Counted from the first letter of the stretch, positions 1 through 9,183 are shown. The stretch: DNA of 63,068 nt from DRQF01 sp964559135 (GCA_964559135.1 CAZLGG010000008.1:1-63068); one strand, 5' to 3'. The notes: generated by a model not told the origin, from the letters alone. Numbers and translations are program-made.

Positions 1-1
1 C

Positions 2-415
2 GTGACGGCCAACCAGTTCTTGACGGTGACCGAGCCGAAGTTCGATGCCGTCGGACCGTTGTCACCGGGGACGCTGACCAGTTTCAACCTCGATCTCGCG
101 CTTGATGCGGGGCTGGTCTTCGCAACCTGGCTGGGCGTCACGTCGGGGCCGCCCATCGTTTTGGCCGACGGGCGACGCATCCGTATCTCCGTCGGGGATC
201 CCTTGGCCGTTCTCGCGACCACACCCGGCAATCTCCTTTGGAACGGGTTCCTGGGTGTCCTGAGCCCGAATGGCACCGGGTCCTCCACCCTCGGACTCCC
301 CAATCTGCCATTCCTCACGGGCGCACGATTCCATGCGTATGCCGTGACGCTGGACGCCACGTTTCCCAGCGGTGTGCGGACGATCGTGGGTCCGCAGGGG
401 TTCGTGATCCAGTGA
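2..415 (+). CDS. C-terminal part of a secreted-type protein, function unknown (5' end outside window)
   Basis: The frame is open from the window edge to a TGA at 413-415, so this is probably the tail of a longer gene; the GTG at position 2 need not be its start. The 137 visible residues are rich in Gly, Pro, Thr and Leu with alternating hydrophobic stretches, as in a beta-sandwich. They contain no Cys and no catalytic motif, and end in a hydrophobic beta-type strand (...GPQGFVIQ). Tails like this occur on large exported proteins of planctomycete-like bacteria, which is family memory, not proof. The stop abuts the stop of the convergent amidohydrolase gene with no base between them. Function not assignable. 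Confidence 0.55.
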   Translation: MTANQFLTVTEPKFDAVGPLSPGTLTSFNLDLALDAGLVFATWLGVTSGPPIVLADGRRIRISVGDPLAVLATTPGNLLWNGFLGVLSPNGTGSSTLGLPNLPFLTGARFHAYAVTLDATFPSGVRTIVGPQGFVIQ

Positions 416-1708
416 TCAGTGACGGGCCCCGTCTCCTTTGCGGGGCGGCAGGAACCTGTCTCGAAGACGGGTGTGACGCGACGTCGTCGCGACCGGTCGC
501 CCCTTCACGAAGACCTCCTCGACGCGACTCGTGGCATCCAGGATGTCGCCCGTGGAAACGAAGAAGGTCGCTTCGGCTCCCGGACGGAGAATTCCGATCC
601 GTCGGCGGAGGCCAAGAATCGCGGCGGCGTCACTCGTGAGTGCGCGCCGGGCGGCGGGGGCGGGCAGTCCGAAAGAAACCGCCATGGCCGCCTCGTAAGG
701 CAGATTGCGCACGTTGCTCGAACTCCCCGTGGAAAAGGCGATGCGGACTCCGGCGCGCTGCAGGTGGAACGCATTGGCGTAGACCGCGTCGTACGGGTCG
801 CCGAGGGCCGGTCGTCGGTAGACGCTCGAGAGGACGCAGTCGACTTTGCGCGCGGCGAGAAAGTCGGCGATCTTCCATGCGTCGCGACAGCCGTGGAGCA
901 CGATTTGCAAGTGCTCCGCCGTTCCGAAATCCACGGCTGCGGTGATGGCCTCCACGGAGTCGGCCCGAAAAAGCACCGGGAGTTTGCCTTCCAGCACGGG
1001 CCGGAGGGCCTCCGCGTGAAGGTCCATCGGAGGCGCATCGGTCCCCAGGCGGGCGGACTTCCTGCGGGCCGCCAAGTAACGACGGGCCGCCGCGAATCGC
1101 TTCTTCAAAGGAGCCAACCCCTCGCGCCCAGCCTTTCGGACACCTGGCGGAGTGCGTTCGAAAAGGGGGGGAAGTTCGAGACGAGGGACCGTGACCACGA
1201 GAAACGCCTCCGGTTTGACTGCCATGGAGGACGCCTGATCGCCGAAGAGCCTCACGAGGGGAGAAAGCCCCGAGACGATCCCCGCGTTCGCAAAGACCAC
1301 GGAAAACAGGATGCCGTTGGCTCGTGCCACCGGTATGTGTGACGAATGGGGGTTGATCCCCGTGAGGATGCGCAGGTGCGGGTTGAAGCTCTCGGCTTCA
1401 CTTGTGTCGACCGTGCCCCTTACGGAGCCGATCTCGGTCAAGCCGATCTGGTTGCCGAAGTCGATGAGACCGGGGTGGATCACCCGATCGGGGAGGAGAA
1501 CGACGCGGGTGGATGCCTCGCCGTGAATCTCCGGTCCGATTTCGTGGATGCGTGATCCTCGGACCCAGACATCGAGACCCTCCACCAGGTGCCCATTGGG
1601 AACCTGGACCCGTGCACCCCTCAGAATGAAGTCCTGAGGGGCGGCCGTCGGGGACAAAAGCAAAAGAGCCAGTGCGAGCCGAGCGATCGGTGACCGAAAG
1701 AGAATCAT
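416..1708 (-). CDS. Exported amidohydrolase-fold protein lacking metal ligands (third gene of trio)
   Basis: 430 residues. The ATG at 1708 is preceded by AGGAGG at good spacing, and its first bases overlap the stop of the upstream gene (ATGA). A signal peptide of about 22 residues leads into the small beta domain typical of the amidohydrolase superfamily, then a TIM-barrel-like body and the usual C-terminal pattern (a residue run like GILRPGAEATFFV). At the place where active members have Pro-Gly-x-x-Asp-x-His-x-His, this protein reads HPGLIDFGNQ, with no His pair. The late catalytic Asp is also missing (AFSTGSSSN). It is therefore probably not a metal hydrolase and may be a structural partner of the intact middle protein. 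It is the last gene of the operon. Confidence 0.75.
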   Translation of the reverse strand: MILFRSPIARLALALLLLSPTAAPQDFILRGARVQVPNGHLVEGLDVWVRGSRIHEIGPEIHGEASTRVVLLPDRVIHPGLIDFGNQIGLTEIGSVRGTVDTSEAESFNPHLRILTGINPHSSHIPVARANGILFSVVFANAGIVSGLSPLVRLFGDQASSMAVKPEAFLVVTVPRLELPPLFERTPPGVRKAGREGLAPLKKRFAAARRYLAARRKSARLGTDAPPMDLHAEALRPVLEGKLPVLFRADSVEAITAAVDFGTAEHLQIVLHGCRDAWKIADFLAARKVDCVLSSVYRRPALGDPYDAVYANAFHLQRAGVRIAFSTGSSSNVRNLPYEAAMAVSFGLPAPAARRALTSDAAAILGLRRRIGILRPGAEATFFVSTGDILDATSRVEEVFVKGRPVATTSRHTRLRDRFLPPRKGDGARH

Positions 1709-3030
1709 CGGGTTGCCTCCTGATCGGAATCGACCGGTCCTCGGCGGTTCCCTCCGCGTTTGCGGAGGTCCGACCGACGATCGAAATACTGAATCCCCTC
1801 GATGAACGTCATGACGCACTTCGAGCGGTCGTCCAGTGGGTCGCCGTCGAAGACGGCCACGTCGCCGTCCTTGCCGATCTCCAGGCTCCCCACCCACCGA
1901 TCGATGTGCAACTGTTTCGCCGCATTCAAGGTGACCAGTTGAAGCGCCAAGTTCCGGGGATATCCGCCGTATTTCACGGTCTTGGCGGCCTCGATGTTCA
2001 GCCGCCGAATGTGGTCGGCGGAGTCCGAATTGATGGTGACGACGACGCCCTTTCGGCGCATCAATTCCGCGTTGTAGGGAATCGCGTCGTACGCTTCGAA
2101 CTTGTAACCCCACCAATCCGAGAACGTCGATGCGCCCGCACCGTGACGGGCGATGTCTTCAGCGACTTTGTAACCCTCGAGAACGTGTTGAAGCGTGGCG
2201 ACGCGAAAACCGAAATCCTCCGCGACCCTCATGACCATGAGGATCTCGTCGGCCCGATAACAGTGGCAATGGACCATGATCCTTCCGTCGAGAATACCGA
2301 GGAGCGCCTCCATCCTCAGGTCGCGACGAGGCGGTACGCGTCCCGAGCCCTCTGAGACCTCACGCTTGTAGGTGAGCCAAGTGTCCCGATAGTTCAACGC
2401 ATCCTGAAACGCCCGCCGCAAGATCTGCTCGACCCCCATGCGACTTCGGGGATACCCTTGGCGATCCGCGCCCGGAGTGTTCCGATTCGAGCGGCGGGGA
2501 TTCTCCCCGAGAGCGAATTTCACGCCGGGCGGCGCTTTCTTGTAGACGAGTCCATCCGCGTCCGCTCCCCAACGCAACTTGATCACCGCGTCCTGTCCTC
2601 CGATGACGTTGGCACTGCCGTGGAGCAGGTGCGCCATGGTCACGCCTCCGGCCAGAGCGCGGTAGATGGAGGGATCGTCGGGACGGAGAGCGTCCCTGAT
2701 ACGCACCTCCGGGGTCACGGGGCCGGTGGATTCATTGAGCCCGCCGGCGAGAGCGATGTGGCTGTGGCAGTCGATGATGCCGGGCATGACGTGGAGCTCG
2801 CCGCGACCCTCCACGATTCGCGTTCCGTCCGGGACGTCCCTGACCCACCCGAGGTCCGCAACCCGTCCTGATCGAATCAAAACGTCGCCCAGGAACGGAC
2901 GGGTCGCCGTGCCCATGTGAACGATGACGTCACGGAACAAGACATGTCCGCTGCCCCAACCCTTGTCCTGAGCCGCAAAGGGTAGCGAGATGAAGGGCAC
3001 CAGTACGAGCATCATCGCGATCCGTTTCAT
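1705..3030 (-). CDS. Exported metal-dependent amidohydrolase (intact member of trio)
   Basis: 441 residues. The ATG at 3030 follows GGGAGG and overlaps the previous stop by 4 bases. There is an N-terminal signal peptide (hydrophobic residues 4-19, cut near FAAQD). Metal motifs are present in order: GIIDCHSH early in the barrel, a Lys in VIKLRWG that could be the carboxylated ligand, VHCHCYRADE, LQHVLEGYK and the final NSDSADH with the catalytic Asp. The C-terminal GSLEIGKDGDVAVFDGDP is the standard amidohydrolase signature. The family includes imidazolonepropionase-like and dipeptidase-like enzymes of the cell envelope; the substrate cannot be told. It lies between two related proteins that lack these ligands, and all three are translationally coupled. 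Confidence 0.85.
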   Translation of the reverse strand: MKRIAMMLVLVPFISLPFAAQDKGWGSGHVLFRDVIVHMGTATRPFLGDVLIRSGRVADLGWVRDVPDGTRIVEGRGELHVMPGIIDCHSHIALAGGLNESTGPVTPEVRIRDALRPDDPSIYRALAGGVTMAHLLHGSANVIGGQDAVIKLRWGADADGLVYKKAPPGVKFALGENPRRSNRNTPGADRQGYPRSRMGVEQILRRAFQDALNYRDTWLTYKREVSEGSGRVPPRRDLRMEALLGILDGRIMVHCHCYRADEILMVMRVAEDFGFRVATLQHVLEGYKVAEDIARHGAGASTFSDWWGYKFEAYDAIPYNAELMRRKGVVVTINSDSADHIRRLNIEAAKTVKYGGYPRNLALQLVTLNAAKQLHIDRWVGSLEIGKDGDVAVFDGDPLDDRSKCVMTFIEGIQYFDRRSDLRKRGGNRRGPVDSDQEATR

Positions 3031-4478
3031 CGTCGTCCTCCCTTCGTCTTGCCCTTGCCGGAGGGTTTCTCCGCGAGGACCTCGAGGCGTCCGTCGATCA
3101 CGACGGCCTGGATGCGGGTGTTCCAGCTCCAAAGAGGCCCATCCAGCAACGTGAACGTGGCCGTGTGTCCGGGCCGCACTCCTTGATCGAGAGCCCTGGA
3201 AAACGGAAGCCTCTTGTCCGCACCCGTCAACGCACGCCGGGCCGCCGGTTGGGAGAGCCCTGCCTCGACGGCCAGTCGGGCGTAGGAGAGCAAGTCATCC
3301 GCCTTTCCCCTTGCTGTCGTGGCGAAGGCGAAGGGGACCCCCGCCTCCGACAGGCGCATCGGAGCATTCAGGAAGGTTTGGACGGTCGTCTTCTCCCTCT
3401 CTCGGACGATTCGCCTCTCGGCCCGGATCCACGCCTCGAGGGCCTTTGTTTCCGGGTCCTTGGAGTCGGCGGAGGGGGCGGGTCTTGCCGAAGACTTTTC
3501 TGGGGACTGCGGTCGATGGAGACGCCTTCGCAAGACGGGATCCGTCACTTCGGGGAATTCGGCCTGGAGGACGACGCCGGCTTGCGCCTTCGCGAAGGCG
3601 TCGCCGGCTCGAGCCAGACGAGGCGGGCCGGCGATGACCAAGCGCCCTTTCGTTCCCCTGAACAGGGCAAGAACACGTCGGGCTTCATGCTCGGTCCGAC
3701 AGACAAAAAAGGCGGGGCGGCGCCCGTCGAGGACCTCCTCGACCCGCGCCAGACCGGGCTCGAAGGGCGGCCGCGGCACACCCGATGTGGCCCGGGAATG
3801 GGCCGCCTTCCACGCCTGTTGCCGCTGGGCGTCGGCGAAGAGCTGACGATGCACGGCGATCGCTCCCATGGTGGTGGAGGGGTAGCGGCCTCTTCGGCGA
3901 TCGAGGGCGAAGAACAACCCGAGATCCGAGGCGAGCACGCGAGATCTCCGCGGTACGGCCGCCGTCGTGGCAAGGACCCCGCTGCCCCCGCAAAGCTCGG
4001 TGGCGGGGGCGTACAAGGCCCAGGCGATTCCGGCGCGGCGGCGTGGCTCGTCTCCCGCTGCGTCCCATGCCTGCGTGTCGATGCGCCGTCGGTCGGGGTG
4101 GAGACGATCCAGCGCCGCCGGTCGCGTGTCGATGTCGTCGTCTACGCTGCGAAGAGGAGGTGATGTCGGGGCGCCGTCCCTAGGCGGCGTCTTCGCAACA
4201 GGTGCCGTCGGCTTGGGTGCGAGATTGGCGAGGACACATGCGTCCAGGAAGACCGGTCCAAGAAGCAGTCCCTTGCCATCGAAAACCTGGGCGTCAAAGG
4301 GGCGCTGCAACGTGCCGCTTGGTCCGATCGCTTCGACGAGTCCGCGGCGAATGAGGATGTCGACGGTGGGGCGCCCGGGTGCGCGCTTGACGTTGCGGAT
4401 GAGTAGAGGTTGCGAGTCTTGGCACACGATGCCGGCGGGGGCGGCGACGAGAAGGATCAGGATCGCGAGCACCTTCAT
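3027..4478 (-). CDS. Exported amidohydrolase-like protein, degenerate (first gene of trio)
   Basis: 483 residues. The start at 4478 has AAGGAG nine bases upstream; in-frame residues before it lack a ribosome site and would precede the signal peptide. Hydrophobic residues 3-17 form a signal peptide. The N-terminal beta domain and the C-terminal GHTATFTLLDG stretch mark it as an amidohydrolase relative. The metal motif position reads GPVFLDACVLANL without His-x-His. The central part is rich in Ala, Arg and Pro, and conserved barrel motifs are hard to find. It heads the three-gene operon. It is probably non-catalytic; an unrelated scaffold role with the two downstream proteins is inference. Confidence 0.65.
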   Translation of the reverse strand: MKVLAILILLVAAPAGIVCQDSQPLLIRNVKRAPGRPTVDILIRRGLVEAIGPSGTLQRPFDAQVFDGKGLLLGPVFLDACVLANLAPKPTAPVAKTPPRDGAPTSPPLRSVDDDIDTRPAALDRLHPDRRRIDTQAWDAAGDEPRRRAGIAWALYAPATELCGGSGVLATTAAVPRRSRVLASDLGLFFALDRRRGRYPSTTMGAIAVHRQLFADAQRQQAWKAAHSRATSGVPRPPFEPGLARVEEVLDGRRPAFFVCRTEHEARRVLALFRGTKGRLVIAGPPRLARAGDAFAKAQAGVVLQAEFPEVTDPVLRRRLHRPQSPEKSSARPAPSADSKDPETKALEAWIRAERRIVREREKTTVQTFLNAPMRLSEAGVPFAFATTARGKADDLLSYARLAVEAGLSQPAARRALTGADKRLPFSRALDQGVRPGHTATFTLLDGPLWSWNTRIQAVVIDGRLEVLAEKPSGKGKTKGGRR

Positions 4479-4669
4479 GGATTGAGTCTCCTTGTCCGCA
4501 AGTTCGGTTGCGGTCATGGGTGGGGTCGGGGCCCGTGCTCCTTGCGAGCACGTCCGTGCGAAGGTACGCGTCCCCGACGTCTCGTATTCTCTCTTCCAAG
4601 GAACGAACTGTGAAGTCCCCGGAGTCGGGGTACGAAGACGACGTTCGTTCCAGGGAGGAGTGCCGATCG

Positions 4670-5911
4670 ATGAGCCGGATCACCGTCGTCATGCTGGCCG
4701 CGACCCTGTTTGCGGGGTGTGCCACTGAAGAGCCGAATGCCTCGACGAAGGACTACGCACGAGAGTTGCGGCCTGGCGAGAGCGCTCTGGAGTTGGTCAC
4801 GGACCGAAGCCAGTACCCGGATTTCCGGGCCATGTGGGCCGAGCGGCAACGGGTGAGGGCAGCCTACGAGAAGGGCCTCGAGTGGTTCGGCAAGCCGTCG
4901 TCGAGAACGTTCTATCCCTTCGAGGGCTTGACTCACGAGCGGGTGCGCAAGAGTCTTGCACGGTTGGTCGAGATCATCGACGAGGCCTCCTCGCCGGAAG
5001 AATTCGCCGGCCGGATCGCCCTCGAGTTCGACGTCTATCGCTCGGTCGGTTGGGACGGCTCGGGGACGGTGTTGTTCACGGCCTACTATCAGCCCATCTT
5101 CGATGGTCGTCTCGAGCCGGACTCCGTCTATCGGTATCCGTTGTACCGTCTGCCCGACGATCTCGTGAAGGCCGAGGATGGAACGCCTCTCGGCCGCAGG
5201 GTGGGGGAGAGGGTGGTGAGCTATCCCACCCGTCGTGAAATCGAGGAGGGACACCTTTTCGACGGGAAGCGACTGGAACTCGTTTGGCTGAAGAGTGCGC
5301 TCGACGCCTTCATCATCCATGTTCAGGGTTCCGCGAAGATCCGGTTGGACGATGGGCGATTCCTCTATGTCGGCTACGCCGGGAAAACGGACCGACCCTA
5401 CAGAAGCCTCGGGAAGGCGCTCGTCGAAGACGGTCGCTTTCCCGAGGAAGACCTCTCACTGCCTCGCATTCGGCAGTACTTCTCGAAGCATCCGGAACAG
5501 TTGCGTGACTATCTGTGGAAGAACGAGTCCTACGTCTTCTTCACAGCGACCGGGCCCGGTGGCCCATGGGGTAGTTTGGGCGTTCCCGTGACGCCGTTCG
5601 CGACCCTGGCCACCGACAAGAGTATCTTCCCGCGTGGCGCTCCCACGGCGGTCGAGACCGTCCTGCCCGTCCCTTCGGAAGGGGTCGTGTCGGCCCGCCC
5701 GTTCGTCGCGTTGACCGCGGACCAGGACACGGGAGGGGCCATCCGCTCACCAGGTCGTTGCGACATCTTCGTGGGGATCGGTGACGAGGCGGAGAAGATC
5801 GCCGGTCGGACCAAGTACGAGGGGCGACTGTTCTACTTGTTCTTGAAAGCCGACGTCGCTCAGGAGGGAGCGGAGGGGCCGACGCTTGGTTTACAGGACT
5901 CTCGCCCGTAG
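4670..5911 (+). CDS. mltA: Membrane-bound lytic murein transglycosylase A (MltA family lipoprotein)
   Basis: 413 residues. The ATG at 4670 follows GGGAGGAG and gives a short lipoprotein signal ending in LFAGC, so Cys17 would be lipidated. The open frame continues upstream, but that extension has no signal character. MltA enzymes (GH102) cleave peptidoglycan glycan strands to 1,6-anhydromuropeptides from the inner face of the outer membrane. The MltA domain is visible from TAYYQPIFDG through LVWLKSALDAFIIHVQGS. The C-terminal 3D domain has TADQDTGGAI...CDIFVG, whose Asp residues include the catalytic one. Length and motif order fit the family. It stands alone, divergent from the amidohydrolase operon. 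Confidence 0.93.
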   Translation: MSRITVVMLAATLFAGCATEEPNASTKDYARELRPGESALELVTDRSQYPDFRAMWAERQRVRAAYEKGLEWFGKPSSRTFYPFEGLTHERVRKSLARLVEIIDEASSPEEFAGRIALEFDVYRSVGWDGSGTVLFTAYYQPIFDGRLEPDSVYRYPLYRLPDDLVKAEDGTPLGRRVGERVVSYPTRREIEEGHLFDGKRLELVWLKSALDAFIIHVQGSAKIRLDDGRFLYVGYAGKTDRPYRSLGKALVEDGRFPEEDLSLPRIRQYFSKHPEQLRDYLWKNESYVFFTATGPGGPWGSLGVPVTPFATLATDKSIFPRGAPTAVETVLPVPSEGVVSARPFVALTADQDTGGAIRSPGRCDIFVGIGDEAEKIAGRTKYEGRLFYLFLKADVAQEGAEGPTLGLQDSRP

Positions 5912-6061
5912 AATGCGCCGCTTTCCGTGATCCGGCCGTCGAGCGGCGGGGCACGGACCCGCCATGCAAGTGCTCGGGGTTCACGGAACCCAAGGAACGG
6001 CCATTCTGCCTTCCCCCCCGGGCCGCGGGATCACCAAGGTACCTAGGAGAACAGCGAATCC

Positions 6062-6694
6062 ATGGAGCGATTCAACGTGGAAGCTACGCTTGATGCGCCC
6101 GGCGGCTCTCCGGAGGGGCTTGCCTGGGACGGCGAGCATCTCTGGGTGTCGGACAGCGCGGAAAACCGAGTCTACAAGCTCGACATCGAATCCGGCGACT
6201 CTCTCGTCACGATTCCCTTCAATGGGAAAGTAGCGGGTTGTGCGTGGGATGGCAGCCATCTTTGGCAGGTCGACAACAACACGAATACGGTCTCACAAAT
6301 CGATCCCGAAAGCGGGGAGATCAAGGTGGCCCTCGCGTGCGACCCAGGAGCCGGGAAGCTGGGAGGCCTCTGCTTCGACGGTGAGGATCTTTGGCTTGCC
6401 GTCACGGGGATCGGACAGTTGAGGCGCATCCGTGTCAAGGACGGTGCGATCGTGAAGATTCACGCTGTCCAGGACAACGTTCTCGGCGTGGGCTACGACG
6501 GCCGTCGACTGTGGTTCACCGAGGAGGGTTCGGACCGGATCCGTCTGCTCGATCCGCCGACCGGAACGGAGATCATGTCCTACCAGCTCGAGGGTCAGCC
6601 GAGCGGTGTGGCGTTCGTCGGTCCCCGGGAGTTCTGGTTCGCCGAACGGAACGAGAAGAAGCTCGAGCGCGTTCGACTCACCCGTCGCAAATGA
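6062..6694 (+). CDS. Small beta-propeller protein (SMP-30/NHL-like)
   Basis: 210 residues, beginning at ATG 6062 with AGGAG eleven bases upstream. About five repeats of the type G-x-x-(F/Y)DG-x-x-LW-(F/V/L) are spaced roughly 40 residues apart (GLAWDGEHLWVSD, GCAWDGSHLWQVD, GLCFDGEDLWLAV, GVGYDGRRLWFTE, then a weaker one). That is a beta-propeller of the kind found in streptogramin lyase, gluconolactonase and glutamine cyclotransferase relatives. There is no signal peptide, so it should be cytoplasmic. No catalytic or metal-binding set can be named, and it may simply bind a ligand. A strong hairpin terminator follows 27 bases after the stop. Confidence 0.7.
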   Translation: MERFNVEATLDAPGGSPEGLAWDGEHLWVSDSAENRVYKLDIESGDSLVTIPFNGKVAGCAWDGSHLWQVDNNTNTVSQIDPESGEIKVALACDPGAGKLGGLCFDGEDLWLAVTGIGQLRRIRVKDGAIVKIHAVQDNVLGVGYDGRRLWFTEEGSDRIRLLDPPTGTEIMSYQLEGQPSGVAFVGPREFWFAERNEKKLERVRLTRRK

Positions 6695-6721
6695 CGAAGT
6701 GAGGCAATGAGCAGAAGACTG

Positions 6722-6746
6722 AGGCCCGCCTCCACGAGGCGGGCCT
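6722..6746 (+). terminator. Rho-independent terminator
   Basis: A perfect 11-base stem (6722-6732 with 6736-6746) and a 3-base loop are followed by TGTTTGTTTG. It lies just after the beta-propeller gene on the plus strand. The convergent helicase gene ends 42 bases beyond, so the hairpin may also slow transcripts coming the other way, although that side lacks a T run. Confidence 0.85.
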
Positions 6747-6787
6747 TGTTTGTTTGACCGGCGCGCGCGCCGAGGCGTCTTCCCTTT

Positions 6788-8740
6788 TCAGGAGGAGGAC
6801 GAGGAACCCGAGGAGCCCCGTCGCCGCGATGACCCACGAGACCGGCGTCGGCGCGGCCTGGGAGGATCCTGAGGGACGATGGCCATGTCCATGGTGCCTT
6901 CGACGACAGGGCGGTTGCCGGGGTCGTCCTCTCGGCGGTGGGAACGAGAGCGTGGGGTGTCAAGGAGGTCGTCGGAATGGCCCCAATTGTCCTCCATCAA
7001 TTCCACCGGCTTGTCGAGTTCTCTTTCCTCACGTCGACGGCCATTTTCGCGGCGACGTGATCCGCCACGTCGCCGGGAGGAGTTCGGTCTTTCGGGCTCC
7101 TTGCGGTCGCCGTTCCCGGAGTCCCGTCCTCGACGAGAACCCCGGGAATCGTTTCGTCCCCGCGGCTTGCGAGAGGACGACGTGTCATCGGTCTTGGGGC
7201 TTTTTCGTCGCGCATTCGAATTGCGTCCGCCGCTTCGTTTCGAACGGTTGGAATTCCCTGGCTGCGCCTCGGGCGCTTTGTCTGCCTTTTCCGCCTTGTC
7301 CGCCTTTGAATCGTCGGACGCGCTTCCGGATCGCCCGCGCCCCCGTCCCCGGCCACGCCCCCGACTCCGCCGACGGCGACTCCCACCACCTTCGCCATCT
7401 CGGTCTTCGCCACGGCGCGATCCCGCGCTCGGAGAGTCGGTCCTCGGCGTATCCGCGGTTTCGGGGGCGGGCTCTTCGATGTCGATATTGGCGCCGAACA
7501 CCTCTTCGGGGGAGGGTTGCTCCGCGGCGTCGGCCGGGTCCGCGGAAGGAGCGGACTCGGCGATGGGGGGGGTCGCACGGGATGGCGCATCGCTCCCGCC
7601 GGCGGTGGAGCCGAGGCGGGCCGTGGCGGCTTCCAGTGGGACCATTCGGATCTCGTCGCCCAAACGCTTCTGGATGCGTTGGAATCCCATGCGGTCTTCG
7701 CTGCCCACGAAGGAAATGACAATCCCGTCCCGACCGGCCCGCGCCGTGCGTCCGATGCGATGAACGTAGTCCTCGACCTCTGAAGGGACGTCATAGTTGA
7801 TGACGAGACCGACGTGGTCGATGTCCAGTCCCCGCGCGGCGACATCCGTGGCGACAAGGACGCGGATCTCCCGGTTGCGGAATCGTTCCATGACCTTGAA
7901 GCGGACGGACTGGTCGTGGTCACCGGAAAGGGCGGCGACCGAATAGTCCTTGGCCCAAAGCTCCCGGTCGACCTGTCGAACCTGTTTCTTCGTGTTGCAG
8001 AAGACGATCACGGTGCCGTCTTCGTCGAGGGCATGGTCCAGGAGTTTCTCGAGCGTCATCAACTTCTTGGAGCTGGGGCACCGGATGGCGCGTTGCTCGA
8101 GAGTGGAGACCGTGTTGATGGCGCGGTCTCCGATCTCGCAGAGGACGGGGTTCTTCATGATCGCATGCGCTTCGTCCATGATCTGCTTTGGAACGGTGGC
8201 GCTGAAGAGAACGGTTTGGCGTTCCTTGGGGAGGCGTTTCGCGATCCGGCGGATGTCTTCGATGAACCCCATCTCGAGCAGGCGGTCGAACTCGTCGAGG
8301 ACGAAGTATTCCACCCATTCCACCGGCAGGAATCTGTCTTCGAGGAGATCCACGATGCGTCCAGGTGTTCCCACCACGACCTGGCAACCGGGGATTTGCA
8401 TCCTCTGTGTGCGCACGTGGACGCCGCCAACGACGAGAGCCACCCGAATTCCCTTTTCCTTGCCCGTTTCGGCCAAGTCCTCGGCGACCTGGGACGCCAA
8501 TTCTCGGGTGGGGCAGACGACGAGAGCCTGAATGCTGACGCGGCCCCCTTCGATCTTCTCTATGAGAGGTATGCCGAAGGCCAGGGTCTTGCCCGATCCG
8601 GTTTCGGCTCGGCCCAACAGGTCTCGACCCTGGAGGAGAGGAGGAAGCGCTTTGTCCTGGATGGGGGTGGGATCGGAAAACCCCTGTCGGCGGAGACTCT
8701 CCGCCACGGGCTCGCTGAGCCCGAACTGGTCGAATGACAT
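6788..8740 (-). CDS. DEAD-box ATP-dependent RNA helicase with long basic C-terminal tail
   Basis: 650 residues from the ATG at 8740; a TTG 45 bases upstream is possible but has nothing to recommend it. All helicase motifs are present: Q motif (PTPIQ), Walker A AETGSGKT (residues 45-52), PTRELA, GTPGR, motif II DEFD (149-152) in place of DEAD, SAT, ATDVAARGLDID and HRIGRTARAG. The core resembles RhlE/DeaD proteins that unwind RNA in ribosome assembly and mRNA decay. About 270 further residues form a disordered tail full of Arg, Gly and Ser (RG repeats), then acidic and Arg-rich blocks ending in a Ser run; such tails bind RNA. It is a single gene, divergent from the carboxylase operon. Confidence 0.93.
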   Translation of the reverse strand: MSFDQFGLSEPVAESLRRQGFSDPTPIQDKALPPLLQGRDLLGRAETGSGKTLAFGIPLIEKIEGGRVSIQALVVCPTRELASQVAEDLAETGKEKGIRVALVVGGVHVRTQRMQIPGCQVVVGTPGRIVDLLEDRFLPVEWVEYFVLDEFDRLLEMGFIEDIRRIAKRLPKERQTVLFSATVPKQIMDEAHAIMKNPVLCEIGDRAINTVSTLEQRAIRCPSSKKLMTLEKLLDHALDEDGTVIVFCNTKKQVRQVDRELWAKDYSVAALSGDHDQSVRFKVMERFRNREIRVLVATDVAARGLDIDHVGLVINYDVPSEVEDYVHRIGRTARAGRDGIVISFVGSEDRMGFQRIQKRLGDEIRMVPLEAATARLGSTAGGSDAPSRATPPIAESAPSADPADAAEQPSPEEVFGANIDIEEPAPETADTPRTDSPSAGSRRGEDRDGEGGGSRRRRSRGRGRGRGRGRSGSASDDSKADKAEKADKAPEAQPGNSNRSKRSGGRNSNARRKSPKTDDTSSSRKPRGRNDSRGSRRGRDSGNGDRKEPERPNSSRRRGGSRRRENGRRREERELDKPVELMEDNWGHSDDLLDTPRSRSHRREDDPGNRPVVEGTMDMAIVPQDPPRPRRRRSRGSSRRRGSSGSSSSS

Positions 8741-9183
8741 GTATATTTTCTCTTCTTCGGCATGAGCCGAAAGTGTCTCTTTCAATGGGTCCGTTGACGT
8801 TTTCGAACCCGATCAGTCAAGGCGCGGGCGCCCTTCGGATTTCCGGCACTCCCGTGAGTGGCCGGGCCCGGCACAGGACGGGGCGATCATGAGGCCTCCC
8901 GTCCAACAGCGTCGCATCTTCCCGGAGTCAGTTGTCTCACGGGGAGCCCATGCGAAACGGGCGTTGCGACGTCCCAATGCATGGATGAGTCTATGCGATC
9001 GGGGGGGCGCTTCCAATCGACCCCTGTCTTCATTGAAGTCGGGGCCCCGGCAGGGATACAATTCGCGGCCGGTGCGGAAGGCGTCGATCCCCCCTTCGTC
9101 GTTCTCCTCCGAGTCGTTTATCGACAATGGTTTGCGGTGACCTGTCCGAAAAAATCTGTTCCTCGAGGGGACTCACTCCGCTC
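8741..9183. other. 443-base divergent intergenic region
   Basis: This lies between the divergent helicase and carboxylase genes. Short open frames exist on both strands, but none has a ribosome site or recognisable protein. No tRNA cloverleaf, riboswitch or strong hairpin is evident. It should hold promoters for both directions; the one I can see is listed separately at 9033-9062. Confidence 0.6.
9033..9062 (+). promoter_or_regulatory. Probable sigma-70-type promoter of the carboxylase operon
   Basis: TTGAAG (9033-9038) and TACAAT (9057-9062) are separated by 18 bases, close to the -35/-10 consensus. A start of transcription near 9069 would give a leader of about 115 bases before the ATG at 9184. 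Pattern match only. Confidence 0.45.

Noticed and set aside
8813..9127. 104-codon minus-strand frame in the helicase/carboxylase gap
   Set aside because: No ribosome site, no recognisable protein pattern, and it covers the likely carboxylase promoter.
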